A stretch of 64,000 nt of DNA from Rubrobacter indicoceani (GTDB taxonomy: Bacteria; Actinomycetota; Rubrobacteria; Rubrobacterales; Rubrobacteraceae). Below the pieces are notes generated by a model that saw nothing but the letters and a program-made list of their open reading frames with translations, did not search any database and was not told the DNA's origin. The stretch covers positions 558,001 to 622,000 of the forward strand of contig NZ_CP031115.1 of the NCBI RefSeq assembly GCF_003568865.1, read 5' to 3'. Each line of letters opens with the position of its first letter. Within the stretch, counting starts at the first letter, position 1. Made by a program: the position numbers and the translations under genes. This document shows, piece by piece, positions 1 through 8,449 of the stretch.

Positions 1-956
1 CGGAGATAGTTCTCGCGGATGGTGAGATCGTCAACGTCGGCGGCGGCAAGGCCAACGACGCGCCCGGCTACGAGCTTCTCGGGGCCTTTGTAGGCTCGGA
101 GGGGACGCTCGGCATCGCAACGAAGGTAACGCTCAAGCTGATGAAGAAGCCCGAGTCCGTCAGGACGCTCCTCGCGGCGTTCGGGGATCTCGAGGAAGCG
201 GGGGAGGCGGTCTCCGGGATCATCGGCGCGGGCATCGTCCCGGCGGCCATCGAGATGATGGATTCTCAGACCGTCGCCGCCGTGGAGAAGACCGTCAAGC
301 CCGGCTTCCCGCAGGCCGAGGCGATCCTGATCGTGGAGCTCGACGGGCCGCAGGCCGAGGTGGACAGCCAGTTCCAGCGGGTGTACGACGTGTGCGAGAC
401 GGCGAAGGCGAGTGAGATACGCATCGCCGAGTCGGACGAGCAGCGGGCGCTTTTCTGGAAGGGCCGGAAGGCCGCGTTCGCCGCGATGGGGAGCGTCGCC
501 AACGACTACTACGTGCAGGACTCGGTCGTGCCGCGCACGGAGCTGAGCAAGGTTCTGAAGCGCATCGGGGAGCTTTCGGAGGAACACGGCCTTCAGGTGG
601 CGAACGTCTTTCACGCCGGGGACGGGAACCTGCACCCGCTCGTTCTCTACAACAACGAGAACGAGGGCGAGGGCGAGCGGGCCGAGGCCCTGGCCGGGGA
701 CATAGTCTTTGCGTGTCTGGAGCACGGCGGGTCGCTCACCGGGGAGCACGGCATCGGGCTGGACAAAAAGAAGTACATGCCGAAGATGTTCACGGAAGAC
801 GACATGAACACGATGCAGCTTCTTCGGTGCGCCTTCGACCCGCATCACCTGTGCAACCCGGGCAAGGTCTTTCCGACCCCGAGGTTGTGCGGTGAGAGGC
901 CGGGGCCGTGGAAGATGCACCCGATCCAGAAGGCCGGACTGGCGGAGATGTTCTAG
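1..956 (+). CDS. glcD: Glycolate oxidase subunit GlcD (FAD-linked oxidase), 5' end outside the window
   Basis: This is the C-terminal two thirds of the FAD-linked subunit of glycolate oxidase, which oxidises glycolate to glyoxylate. The reading frame is open from base 3, so the start lies upstream. The visible part begins inside the FAD-binding domain (YELLGAFVGSEGTLGI, the typical PCMH-domain end). It continues through the FAD-oxidase C-terminal domain, with the family motifs NVFHAGDGNLHP and GEHGIGLDK and the terminal CNPGK. The stop codon overlaps the GTG of the next gene by one base, so the three glc genes are translationally coupled. A D-lactate dehydrogenase of the same family is the alternative, but the GlcE and GlcF neighbours favour glycolate. 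Confidence 0.93.
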   Translation, partial: EIVLADGEIVNVGGGKANDAPGYELLGAFVGSEGTLGIATKVTLKLMKKPESVRTLLAAFGDLEEAGEAVSGIIGAGIVPAAIEMMDSQTVAAVEKTVKPGFPQAEAILIVELDGPQAEVDSQFQRVYDVCETAKASEIRIAESDEQRALFWKGRKAAFAAMGSVANDYYVQDSVVPRTELSKVLKRIGELSEEHGLQVANVFHAGDGNLHPLVLYNNENEGEGERAEALAGDIVFACLEHGGSLTGEHGIGLDKKKYMPKMFTEDDMNTMQLLRCAFDPHHLCNPGKVFPTPRLCGERPGPWKMHPIQKAGLAEMF

Positions 957-2224
957 TGGAGACGAAGCTGAACGTTCAGGGACTCGAAGGGATAGTAGAG
1001 AACGTAACCGAAGCGACCGGAGCGGACGCCATAGACGGCGTGCAGCCTCAGGTCGTGGTCGAGCCGGAGACGGCGGAGCAGGTCGCCGAAATCCTGAAGT
1101 TCGCCCGCTCGGAGGGCGTTTCGGTCGCGACGCGGGGTGGCGGGACAAAGCAGGGCTGGGGGAACATCCCGGCGGCGGCCGAGATAGTCCTGAGCACGGA
1201 GCGGATGAACGGGATCATCGAGCACGAGCCGGGGGATCAGGTCGTCCGGGTCCAGGCCGGGGCGAAGTTCTCCTACGTGCAGCAGAGCCTGTTCCGGGCA
1301 AACCAGATGATCGCACTCGACCCCTCCTCCAAGCTGAAGGAGGCGACGGTCGGCGGCGTGGTCGCGACAAACGACTCTGGCCCCAGGCGCTACAAGTACA
1401 ACACGACCCGCGACCTCATCATCGGGGCAAAGGTCGTTCTGGCCGACGGAACCATCGCCAAGTCCGGCGGGAAGGTCGTCAAGAACGTCGCCGGCTACGA
1501 CCTCGGCAAGCTTTTTACGGGTTCGCTCGGGACGCTCGGTGTGATAGTCGAGGCGAACTTCCGGCTGCACCCGCTCCCCGAGGCCGCCCGGACTGTCGCG
1601 GTCGAGGTTGAGACCCCGCAGCAGGCGAAGGCCGCGATGATGGCCCTCTGGCACTCGCAGGTCGAGGCGTCGGCGATAGAGCTTCACTGGGGCGCGGAGA
1701 AGAAGCTTGTCTCGGCGCTGCTCGAGAGCATCCCGGAGGGGGTGGAGGCAAAGGAGGAGCAGGCCCACGTCATGCTCAAGTCCATCGGTGAGGTGCGCTC
1801 CCTGAACGACGAGGAGTACGACGAACTCGGCCCGTACCCGCGCCCGGACGGAAGCGGGGGTGAGGTCGTTGTAAAGGCCGCGCTGCCGCCCGCCGAGCTT
1901 GACGGGCTTATAGAAGTCCTGACGAACGCCACAGACCGGCGGGGCATTACGGCGAACCTGCGGGGGCACGCCGCAACGGGGATAATCTTCAGCGGGTTTT
2001 CGGGCAACGACGAAGACGCGCTTGTCGAGGCGGTCGAGGAGGCGCGGGAGATCATCGTCCGAAGGGGCGGGAGCCTTGTCGTGCGCGAGGCTCCGGCGTC
2101 GTTCAAGCGACGCGTGGACGCGTGGGGTCCGGCGGGGGATTACATGGAGCTCACAAAGCGGGTCAAGGAGAAATTCGACGCGGCCGGGACGCTGAACCCG
2201 GGCCGCTTTCTGGGAGGTATTTGA
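956..2224 (+). CDS. glcE: Glycolate oxidase FAD-binding subunit GlcE
   Basis: Second FAD-binding subunit of glycolate oxidase, 422 residues. It has an N-terminal PCMH FAD domain (roughly residues 35-210, including VATRGGGTKQGWG and the GSLGTLGVI segment) and a divergent C-terminal half ending in LNPGRF. I chose the GTG that overlaps the glcD stop (TAGTG) because GGAG lies 8 bases before it; an ATG 48 bases upstream in the same frame lies inside glcD and has no better ribosome site. The 3' end overlaps the glcF start in the form TGATG. GlcE normally works only as a complex with GlcD and the iron-sulfur subunit GlcF. Confidence 0.9.
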   Translation: METKLNVQGLEGIVENVTEATGADAIDGVQPQVVVEPETAEQVAEILKFARSEGVSVATRGGGTKQGWGNIPAAAEIVLSTERMNGIIEHEPGDQVVRVQAGAKFSYVQQSLFRANQMIALDPSSKLKEATVGGVVATNDSGPRRYKYNTTRDLIIGAKVVLADGTIAKSGGKVVKNVAGYDLGKLFTGSLGTLGVIVEANFRLHPLPEAARTVAVEVETPQQAKAAMMALWHSQVEASAIELHWGAEKKLVSALLESIPEGVEAKEEQAHVMLKSIGEVRSLNDEEYDELGPYPRPDGSGGEVVVKAALPPAELDGLIEVLTNATDRRGITANLRGHAATGIIFSGFSGNDEDALVEAVEEAREIIVRRGGSLVVREAPASFKRRVDAWGPAGDYMELTKRVKEKFDAAGTLNPGRFLGGI

Positions 2225-3702
2225 TGACCGACGCTGCTAACGGTAGCTCGAACGGCATGACCGGGAACCCGAACGGCCCCAAAGCCGACGATATCTTCGA
2301 GACGGTTCGGCAGGCCAACGACGAGCGTGTCGGAGAGGCCGGTACAAACGTTGCGGTCGAGAACCCGGAGCCGCAGAACGGGCCGCGCGGCAAGGCTCCG
2401 TTCCCGGCCTTCGACGACCATCATCCGCCGGAGAAGGAGCTTATCAGCGACTGCGTACACTGCGGTTTCTGTCTTCCGGCCTGTCCGACCTACGTGCTTT
2501 TCGGGGAGGAGATGGACTCGCCGCGCGGGCGCATCTACCTTATGAACAAGGGCCTCAAGGAAGAACCGATGAACGACAAGATGGTCGCCCACTTCGACAA
2601 CTGCCTCGGGTGCATGGCGTGCGTAACGGCGTGTCCGTCGGGGGTTCAGTACGACAAGCTTATCGAGTCCACGCGGGCGCAGGTCGAGCGCAGGCACGAG
2701 CGGAGCGCGGACGACAAGGCCTTCCGGGAGATGATCTTCCAGCTCTTTCCGTACCCGAGCCGGCTGCGCGCCGCCGCCGCCCCGATGCGCTTCTACAAGA
2801 AATTCGGGGTCGGTGAGAAGCTCAGGAAGTCCGGCATCATGGGCCTTCTGCCGAAGCGGGTCCAGGCCATGGAGGCTCTGCTCCCGGACCTTCCGAAGGA
2901 GGAGAAGATCCCGGAGACGACCCCGCCTGCGGGTGAGAAGCGTTACCGGGTCGGCATCCTGACGGGCTGCGTTCAGCGGGTGTTCTTCTCGCACGTCAAC
3001 GCGGCGACGGTGCGGGTTCTCGCGGCGGAGGGCTGCGAGGTCGTGGCGCCGCAGGATCAGGGTTGCTGCGGGGCTCTCAGCACGCACGCGGGGCGGGAGG
3101 AAGAGTCGGTCCGGTTCGCCAAAAGGACGATAGAGACCTTCGAGAACCTCGACCTCGACTACGTGGTGATCAACTCGGCGGGCTGCGGTTCGACGATGAA
3201 GGAGTACGGTCACATCCTGCGCGACGAGCCGGACTACGCCGAGCGGGCGGAGCGGTTCAGCGCGAGCGTCCGGGACATCTCGGAGTTTCTGCAGGAGGTC
3301 GGGACGGTCGCCGAGAGGCACCCCCTGCCGGTCACGGTGGCCTACCATGACGCGTGTCACCTCTCGCACGCGCAGGGGATAAAGGCCCAGCCGAGAAAGG
3401 GGCTCAAGGACATCCCCGGCATGGAGGTAAAGGAGATCAAGGAAGGCGACATCTGCTGCGGTTCGGCCGGGATCTACAATATGGTCCAGCCCGAGTCCGC
3501 GAGCATGCTCGGAGAGAGAAAGGCGAAGAACGTCGCGGCGACGGGGGCGAAGATGATCGTCACCTCAAACCCCGGATGTACGCTCCAGATCCAGGGTTCC
3601 CTCAAGAAGCTCGGCTACGGCGACATGCCTGCAAGGCACCCGGTCGAGGTCATAGACGCCTCTATACAGGGCAGGCCGGTGGAGTCCTTGTTCGACAGAT
3701 AA
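2224..3702 (+). CDS. glcF: Glycolate oxidase iron-sulfur subunit GlcF
   Basis: Iron-sulfur subunit that passes electrons from the FAD subunits to the respiratory chain, 492 residues. Two 4Fe-4S motifs are visible, CVHCGFCLPACP and CLGCMACVTACP, followed by two cysteine-rich CCG domains (GCCGALSTHAG and CCGSAGIYNMVQPE with NPGC near the end). The ATG overlaps the glcE stop and has a very good GGGAGGT site 4 bases upstream. A roughly 65-residue polar N-terminal extension, rich in Asn, Gly and Pro, precedes the first cluster motif; most GlcF proteins begin close to that motif, so this extension is unusual. Confidence 0.92.
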   Translation: MTDAANGSSNGMTGNPNGPKADDIFETVRQANDERVGEAGTNVAVENPEPQNGPRGKAPFPAFDDHHPPEKELISDCVHCGFCLPACPTYVLFGEEMDSPRGRIYLMNKGLKEEPMNDKMVAHFDNCLGCMACVTACPSGVQYDKLIESTRAQVERRHERSADDKAFREMIFQLFPYPSRLRAAAAPMRFYKKFGVGEKLRKSGIMGLLPKRVQAMEALLPDLPKEEKIPETTPPAGEKRYRVGILTGCVQRVFFSHVNAATVRVLAAEGCEVVAPQDQGCCGALSTHAGREEESVRFAKRTIETFENLDLDYVVINSAGCGSTMKEYGHILRDEPDYAERAERFSASVRDISEFLQEVGTVAERHPLPVTVAYHDACHLSHAQGIKAQPRKGLKDIPGMEVKEIKEGDICCGSAGIYNMVQPESASMLGERKAKNVAATGAKMIVTSNPGCTLQIQGSLKKLGYGDMPARHPVEVIDASIQGRPVESLFDR

Positions 3703-3711
3703 CCATCCCTA

Positions 3712-3933
3712 GTGAGAATCACCTTTCTGCCGCATGCTCTCGACAGGATGCGGCAGTTTGGTGTTTCCGAAGATGAAGTCCGCTTGGTTCTGAATGAACC
3801 GGGCGAAACGGGCGAAGCGAACAAGGGGCGTGTGTATTCACAGAAGCTTGTCGGACACCGTCTCGTCAGGGTGATCTACAATAAAAGCTCGGACGAGATC
3901 ATGGTGATCACAGCAATGCTCCGTCGGAGGTGA
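3712..3933 (+). CDS. DUF4258-family small protein
   Basis: A 73-residue protein starting at GTG, 9 bases after glcF. The pattern HALDRMRQFGVSEDEV at residues 8-23, a central VYSQKLVGHRLVRVIY strand pair and a terminal IMVITAMLRR fit the DUF4258 family, small basic proteins often found as the first gene of a pair with a DUF2283 protein. The fold and genetic arrangement resemble RelE/BrnT-like toxin genes, but no catalytic function has been shown to my knowledge. Local G+C is visibly lower than in glcDEF, which suggests recent acquisition. The gene precedes the DUF2283 fusion by 7 bases and is probably co-transcribed with it. Confidence 0.7.
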   Translation: MRITFLPHALDRMRQFGVSEDEVRLVLNEPGETGEANKGRVYSQKLVGHRLVRVIYNKSSDEIMVITAMLRRR

Positions 3934-3940
3934 AGACTCT

Positions 3941-4426
3941 TTGAAGATACGACACGACAGAGAATCCGGAGCTATCTACATAGAACTGCGTGAAGGAGTA
4001 CCGCACCACTCCGAAGACTTCTCCGAGAAAGCCGATGTATATCTGGATGTCAACTTCGAGGGACGTGTGATTGGTCTTGAAGCACTCTCGTTTGAGGATC
4101 TCGCGGAAGCCATAGAGGAGCGCGGCGGCGAGGTTGAAATCCCGACCATGTCTGAGACTTTTCCTGCAAACGAACTCATCATAGAGAAGGCAATACTCCG
4201 TCAAGCCATTGATGAACTCTCAGAGACTGAAAAAAGGCTGGTACAGTTACGATTCATCGAGGGTTGGAGCCTCAGAGAAATAGCCGAAGAATTATCCGAG
4301 CCGGAAGCCGTAGTCGGACAGAAGATTCGTGTATCCCTGCTCAAGATAAAGACGAAGCTTTCAAAGGCGCGAGGGTACGAGATGATAAACGAAGCTACCG
4401 TCGAGGCGGCTCTGACGATGGCATGA
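3941..4426 (+). CDS. DUF2283 domain fused to a sigma-70 region 4-like helix-turn-helix
   Basis: A 161-residue protein starting at TTG with GGAGGTGA upstream. Residues 1-55 match DUF2283 (MKIRHDRESGAIYIELREG, then YLDVNFEGRVIGLEAL). Residues about 84-145 look like sigma region 4: AIDELSETEKRLVQLRF followed by GWSLREIAEELSEPEAVVGQKIRVSLLKIKTKL. DUF2283 proteins are usually stand-alone and about 60 residues long, so the fusion is odd. An internal ATG at residue 70 could yield the DNA-binding part alone, but no good ribosome site precedes it. The likely role is an autoregulating antitoxin-like or transcriptional regulator acting with the DUF4258 protein; this is inference from the pairing. Confidence 0.72.
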   Translation: MKIRHDRESGAIYIELREGVPHHSEDFSEKADVYLDVNFEGRVIGLEALSFEDLAEAIEERGGEVEIPTMSETFPANELIIEKAILRQAIDELSETEKRLVQLRFIEGWSLREIAEELSEPEAVVGQKIRVSLLKIKTKLSKARGYEMINEATVEAALTMA

Positions 4427-4438
4427 TTGTTTGATCTC

Positions 4439-5755
4439 TTACGTTGTGAGAAAAACCCAGAGCATCCCGATAACCGCCCCCACCGGAACTGCGTAGTAGA
4501 TCTTCACCCCATACCGCTGTAGCGCGATAAACGATATGACCGCTACGACGAGCGCGTACAGATCCAGCCCTCCCGCGAGCAGCCCCGGTGAACCTTCGCC
4601 CGGAAACAGCACCTGAGACGCAAAGAAAACGGCGAGGTTGGCTATAACCCCGACGACCGCCGCCGTTACCCCGGTGAGCGCGGCCCGGAGCCTTTCGTTG
4701 TTGGACAGAAGCTCGATGTACGGGGCGAGCAGGAAGATGAAAAGAAAGCATGGCAGAAAGGTCACGTAGGTCGTGAGGAGCGCGCCGAGCGTCCCGTAGA
4801 GTACCGGGGAGAACGGGCCGGGGTCGTTGTAAGCCCCGAAGAACCCGACGTACTGGGTAACCATGATAAGCGGTCCCGGCGTTGATTCCGCAAGGCCGAG
4901 CCCCTGCACCATTTGATCCCCGGTGAGCCAGCCGTAATTGTTCACCGCCACGTCGGAGAGGTACGTAAGCACCGCGTACGCCCCGCCGAACGTTACGAAA
5001 GCCGCCCCGGTGAAGAACAGAGCCTCCCGGAACAGCACGTCGTCCGCCCCGCGCCAGAGCAGCACCGCCCCGACCGGCACGGCCCACAGGGCGACAAAAA
5101 CCCCGATGGTCTTGAGGTTCCTTACCGCGTAGGAACGGCGGCCTTGCGGCTCCGCTACCTCTCGGTCATCCGTGTCCCCGTGTCCGCCCCCCCGGAAAGC
5201 ATCCGGTACGAACCTCTGAAGAACGACCCCGCCGACGGCGGCGGCGAGGATGACGAGCGGGAACGGCAGCCCGAGAAAGAACAGCGCGCAGAACGCAAGA
5301 ACGGCGAACGCGACCAGCGCGGGATGGCCGAGGGCGCGGCCCCCGATCCTCAAAACCGCCTCCACTACAACGGCGATGATAACGGGCTGCACCCCGTAGA
5401 GCAGCCCCCGAATCGCCTGAACGTCCGAGTGCACGGCGGCCAGCCAGCTCAGCAGGAGCAGGATGAAGATGGACGGGATAACAAAGAAAGCCCCGGCCAC
5501 CACCCCGCCCAGAGTACCGTGCATCCGCCAGCCGAGGTACGTAGCGACCTGCTGAGCCTCGGGACCGGGGAGGAGCATGCAGAAGTTCAGGGTGCGGAGG
5601 TACTGCGACTCGGAGACCCACTTCTTCTCCTCGACCAGCTCCCGGTGCATTATCGCGATCTGGCCGGCAGGCCCGCCGAAGTTTATGAAACCGAGCTTGA
5701 CCCAGAACCGGAACGCTTCTCCGAAACCGACCGCCTTCGTCTCCCTGTCTTCCAA
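4439..5755 (-). CDS. chrA: ChrA-family chromate transporter
   Basis: Membrane protein of the chromate ion transporter (CHR) family, about 438 residues, made of two homologous halves. The N-terminal half carries the family signature FWVKLGFINFGGPAGQIAIMHRELV and the LPGPEAQQVATYLGWR motif; the C-terminal half repeats it as FFTGAAFVTFGGAYAVL and ESTPGPLIMVTQYVGF. Members export chromate or act on related oxyanions. I placed the start at a TTG because AAGGGGG lies 6 bases before it and the ChrA motif begins about ten residues later. The frame stays open to an ATG at 5845, but that extra stretch is not like ChrA. It is convergent with the DUF2283 gene. Confidence 0.88.
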   Translation of the reverse strand: MEDRETKAVGFGEAFRFWVKLGFINFGGPAGQIAIMHRELVEEKKWVSESQYLRTLNFCMLLPGPEAQQVATYLGWRMHGTLGGVVAGAFFVIPSIFILLLLSWLAAVHSDVQAIRGLLYGVQPVIIAVVVEAVLRIGGRALGHPALVAFAVLAFCALFFLGLPFPLVILAAAVGGVVLQRFVPDAFRGGGHGDTDDREVAEPQGRRSYAVRNLKTIGVFVALWAVPVGAVLLWRGADDVLFREALFFTGAAFVTFGGAYAVLTYLSDVAVNNYGWLTGDQMVQGLGLAESTPGPLIMVTQYVGFFGAYNDPGPFSPVLYGTLGALLTTYVTFLPCFLFIFLLAPYIELLSNNERLRAALTGVTAAVVGVIANLAVFFASQVLFPGEGSPGLLAGGLDLYALVVAVISFIALQRYGVKIYYAVPVGAVIGMLWVFLTT

Positions 5756-5905
5756 CGAAAACCCCCTTTCAGTCCTTTTGTGCACCGAAGAGGTAGAGTA
5801 ATCGACTTCAAGCGAAATATCCACGATCCACCGTACGAACGGCATGCTTTTCCTGTCTGGTTTTCGGCCTCCTGTAGGTGGGGTGTAGACCGAGAAACCG
5901 GAACC

Positions 5906-6625
5906 TCACGGCTTTTGGGCCCGGTTCTCTTCGCGCAGGCGCATGAGTTCCCAGAAGTCCGGGTCGCCTTCGGCCTGCGGCAGAGCGGCATAGACGGCCC
6001 GCAGGACAAAGCCCATCAGGACCATCAGGGCGAGGGCTTCGGGGACGGCGATGGCGAAGCGGGCGATGGCGTTCGACTCCGCGACCTGCAGGTTGAATGC
6101 CTGCGTGCCGAACTCCGCCACGACTATGCGGAGGTTCAGAAAAAAGTTGGCGACCGTCGCTACCATGCTGACCACGACCATGCCGAGGGTTCCGCGCCAG
6201 ATCGCCCGGTGGACGCTTTTCTCGTCGAAGAGATCCCCTATGGCGCGCTCCTGATCGCGGTTCTGCGGCCCGAGACCCTGCGCCACGAACGCCCCGAAGA
6301 GCGGTCGTCCGAACATGAGCGAGCCGCCGAAGATCACGACCCAGAGCAGGCTCGAGGCCGAATCCTTGAACGCGTATGCGACCCCGTCCACAAACCAGAA
6401 CGCAAGGATGCCGCGAAGCACCGCGTTCAGGCCCAGAAACGACGTGATGAAGTTGAACCGCTTCGTGATAAAGAGAAGGTCTATGACAACCCAGGCGACC
6501 GGTATCAGGGCGGAGACCACATACGCCGTGATGTTCCCGAGCTCGTCCGAGAAGCGCGAGAGGATTATGATCGGGATGATCAGGCCAAAAAGAAAGTCCA
6601 GCCCGAGCTTGAGCGTCCGGTTCAC
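5906..6625 (-). CDS. VC0807-like integral membrane protein
   Basis: A membrane protein of 239 residues with about five hydrophobic segments (LFGLIIPIIILSRF, AYVVSALIPVAWVVIDLL, LLWVVIFGGSLMFGRPLFGAF, MVVVSMVATVANFFL, VPEALALMVLMGFVLRAVY). The arrangement and the KRFNFITS and GRPLFGAF segments resemble the VC0807 family, related to intracellular septation protein A; no function is known. The start chosen is a GTG with a run of G residues 3 bases upstream. The frame also allows an ATG at 6682. A 19-codon reading frame with its own GGAG site ends at a TGA overlapping this GTG, which could be a leader peptide or chance. Confidence 0.65.
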   Translation of the reverse strand: MNRTLKLGLDFLFGLIIPIIILSRFSDELGNITAYVVSALIPVAWVVIDLLFITKRFNFITSFLGLNAVLRGILAFWFVDGVAYAFKDSASSLLWVVIFGGSLMFGRPLFGAFVAQGLGPQNRDQERAIGDLFDEKSVHRAIWRGTLGMVVVSMVATVANFFLNLRIVVAEFGTQAFNLQVAESNAIARFAIAVPEALALMVLMGFVLRAVYAALPQAEGDPDFWELMRLREENRAQKP

Positions 6626-6840
6626 GAGCCCCCCCTGGGGTCGCGGGCTGTTTTGCAAGCCCCTTCGGCCTGCCCGGCGCATCTATTCGTCAACATGCTC
6701 CTTTCGCGAGCGACCGGCCCTTGCCGAAGAAGGTTAGCACGCCTGATTCGGGAGGGGCCGCCATCGGCGGCTCTTCGACGGGGAGACGGGCGGTTTCTGA
6801 GAGAATGCAATCCTGTTTACCTGCGAAGATGGAGGTTGTA

Positions 6841-7743
6841 ATGTTGAGAGGCGCGCGTTCTTTGTTGTCCGTCCCGGCGACGAGCCGCAGGATGGTGGAG
6901 AAGGGGGCCGCCTCGGAGGCGGACGCGCTTTTTCTGGACCTCGAGGACGCGGTCGCGCCGGGGGAGAAGGAGGCGGCGCGGGGGAGGGTGGTCGCGGCGT
7001 TCCGGGAGGTGGATTTCTGCGGAAAGGCCAGGGTCTTCCGCATGAACGCGCTCGACACGCCGTACTTCTACGGCGACGTTATAGAGGTCGTGGAGGGGGC
7101 GGGGGAGAAGGTGGACGCCATCGTCGTGCCGAAGGTGAGGAGGGCGGGGGACCTGTACGCGCTCGATGTCCTGCTCTCGGCGGTCGAGGCGGGGCGCGGG
7201 CTCGAGGTCGGGTCGGTGACGCTTGAAGCGCAGATAGAGAGCGCGGAGGGTCTTGAGAACGTTTCGGAGATAGCGCGGGCGAGCGGACGGCTGACCGGGC
7301 TGCACTTCGGGCCGGGGGACTTCGCGGCGAGCGTCGGCGCGCCGCAGGCGAGCATCGGTGTTCGGGACGGGTGGGACGAAGCGTATCCGGGTCATCGGTT
7401 CGGGTACGCGATGCAGCGCATAGTCGTTGCGGCGAGAGCGGCGGGGATAAAAGCCTACGACGGCCCGAGCGCAAACTACACCGACCCGGACGCGCTCCGG
7501 GCGAGCTGTCGGGTCGCGAGGTCGGTCGGGTTCGACGGGAAATGGTGCATTCATCCGAAGCAGATCCCGGCGGTAAACGAAGTCTTCTCCCCGACAGAGA
7601 GAGAAGTCGAGCGGGCAAGGGAGATAGTGCGGGCCTACGGGGAGGCGAACGCCGCCGGGTCCGGGGTGATAGTAGTGGACGGTGAGATGGTGGATGCTGC
7701 TTCGATCAGGATGGCCGAGCGGGTTCTGGAGCGTCTGCGATAG
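6841..7743 (+). CDS. CitE/HpcH-HpaI-type aldolase (citrate lyase beta subunit-like)
   Basis: A 300-residue lyase of the CitE family, which cleaves or forms C-C bonds in beta-hydroxyacyl-CoA compounds such as malyl-CoA or citramalyl-CoA. Visible motifs are GARSLLSVPA at the start (catalytic Arg region), LFLDLEDAV (metal and substrate site), TLEAQIESAEGLEN, LHFGPGDFAASVG and GKWCIHPKQIP near the end. The ATG follows a GGAGG site by 5 bases. A lone CitE-like gene without the other citrate lyase subunits normally means malyl- or citramalyl-CoA lyase or a thioesterase; the glycolate and glyoxylate genes nearby make malyl-CoA lyase plausible, but this is not proven. Confidence 0.88.
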   Translation: MLRGARSLLSVPATSRRMVEKGAASEADALFLDLEDAVAPGEKEAARGRVVAAFREVDFCGKARVFRMNALDTPYFYGDVIEVVEGAGEKVDAIVVPKVRRAGDLYALDVLLSAVEAGRGLEVGSVTLEAQIESAEGLENVSEIARASGRLTGLHFGPGDFAASVGAPQASIGVRDGWDEAYPGHRFGYAMQRIVVAARAAGIKAYDGPSANYTDPDALRASCRVARSVGFDGKWCIHPKQIPAVNEVFSPTEREVERAREIVRAYGEANAAGSGVIVVDGEMVDAASIRMAERVLERLR

Positions 7744-7761
7744 CCCGATCTTCCGTTCGTT

Positions 7762-8298
7762 CTACGGGGTTTTGAAGAGACAGAGCCCCTCCTGCTTTTC
7801 TGGGTGCGGGGGCAGCGAGAGCCCGAACCAGCTCACGGCGGCGTCGAGTATCAGGGTAACCGCCGGAGATGGAGCAAAGGCAACGAGCGCGCCCGCAACG
7901 AAGGGGATAGACGCGGGTAAGCTCCGGCGCGGAGGGCCCGAAGAGCGTAAAGCCACCGAAACCCAGGATGATGCCGGGTAGAAAACCAAGGTCGGCGGGG
8001 CCGGAAACCTTTTCCGAGTCAGGGAACTCCGGTGCTTCGGCGGCCAGCGACGGTATAAGAGAAGCGTTGTCCCGGAAAGTGCCCGGGATTGTAGCGGTTC
8101 CGACAGAGGCCGCACAGCACGAAAGCCAGCGCCACCACGTACACAAGAGAAAGATCATCCACTACCCGGTGGACGCGACCTCGCCGAAGGCAGCGTCGAA
8201 GTCGAGGATCAGAAGCCCCGGCACCTCGCCAGACAGGATTCGGTCCCTCCGACAACCGCCGCGATACCCCCGACGCGCATAGGACCGTACGGTTTCAT
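7762..8298 (-). pseudogene. Degraded membrane-protein gene
   Basis: No single frame spans this region, but pieces of one membrane protein appear in consecutive reading frames of the minus strand. It starts with MKPYGPMRVGGIAAVVGG from an ATG at 8298, then DLSLVYVVALAFVLCGL, then SEKVSGPADLGFLPGIILGFGGFTLFG, then SIPFVAGALVAFAPS and LILDAAVSWFGLSLPP, ending at TGA. The hydrophobic pattern and the MKP-GPMRVGGIAA start look like a small four-helix membrane protein of actinobacteria. At least three frame changes and an early stop separate the pieces. I infer a decayed gene rather than coding sequence. Confidence 0.5.
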
Positions 8299-8449
8299 GG
8301 CCGCTTCTCTCTCTTTATCGCGTAGCAAGAGGAGCTCAGTTCGCGGCTGCGGTTTTTACGGCGAGCGGAAAGGTGATCTTCCGGGTTTCGGCAGGGGCGG
8401 TTGGCAGCTGTTCGCCGGAAAAATCCGTGTGAGTCGCTAGAATCGCGGG

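Noticed and set aside
953-3369. Long minus-strand frames opposite glcE and glcF
   Set aside because: Arg/Leu/Val-rich shadow translations with no start signals or family resemblance.
6622-6810. Short frame ending in a TGA that overlaps the VC0807-like GTG
   Set aside because: Could be a leader peptide because GGAG precedes an internal ATG, but nothing else supports translation.
4913-6841. A 642-codon open frame on the plus strand opposite chrA and the VC0807-like gene
   Set aside because: It is the antisense of two well-supported genes; its composition (mostly Arg, Glu, Asp, Pro) is that of a shadow frame in G+C-rich DNA and no domain is seen.
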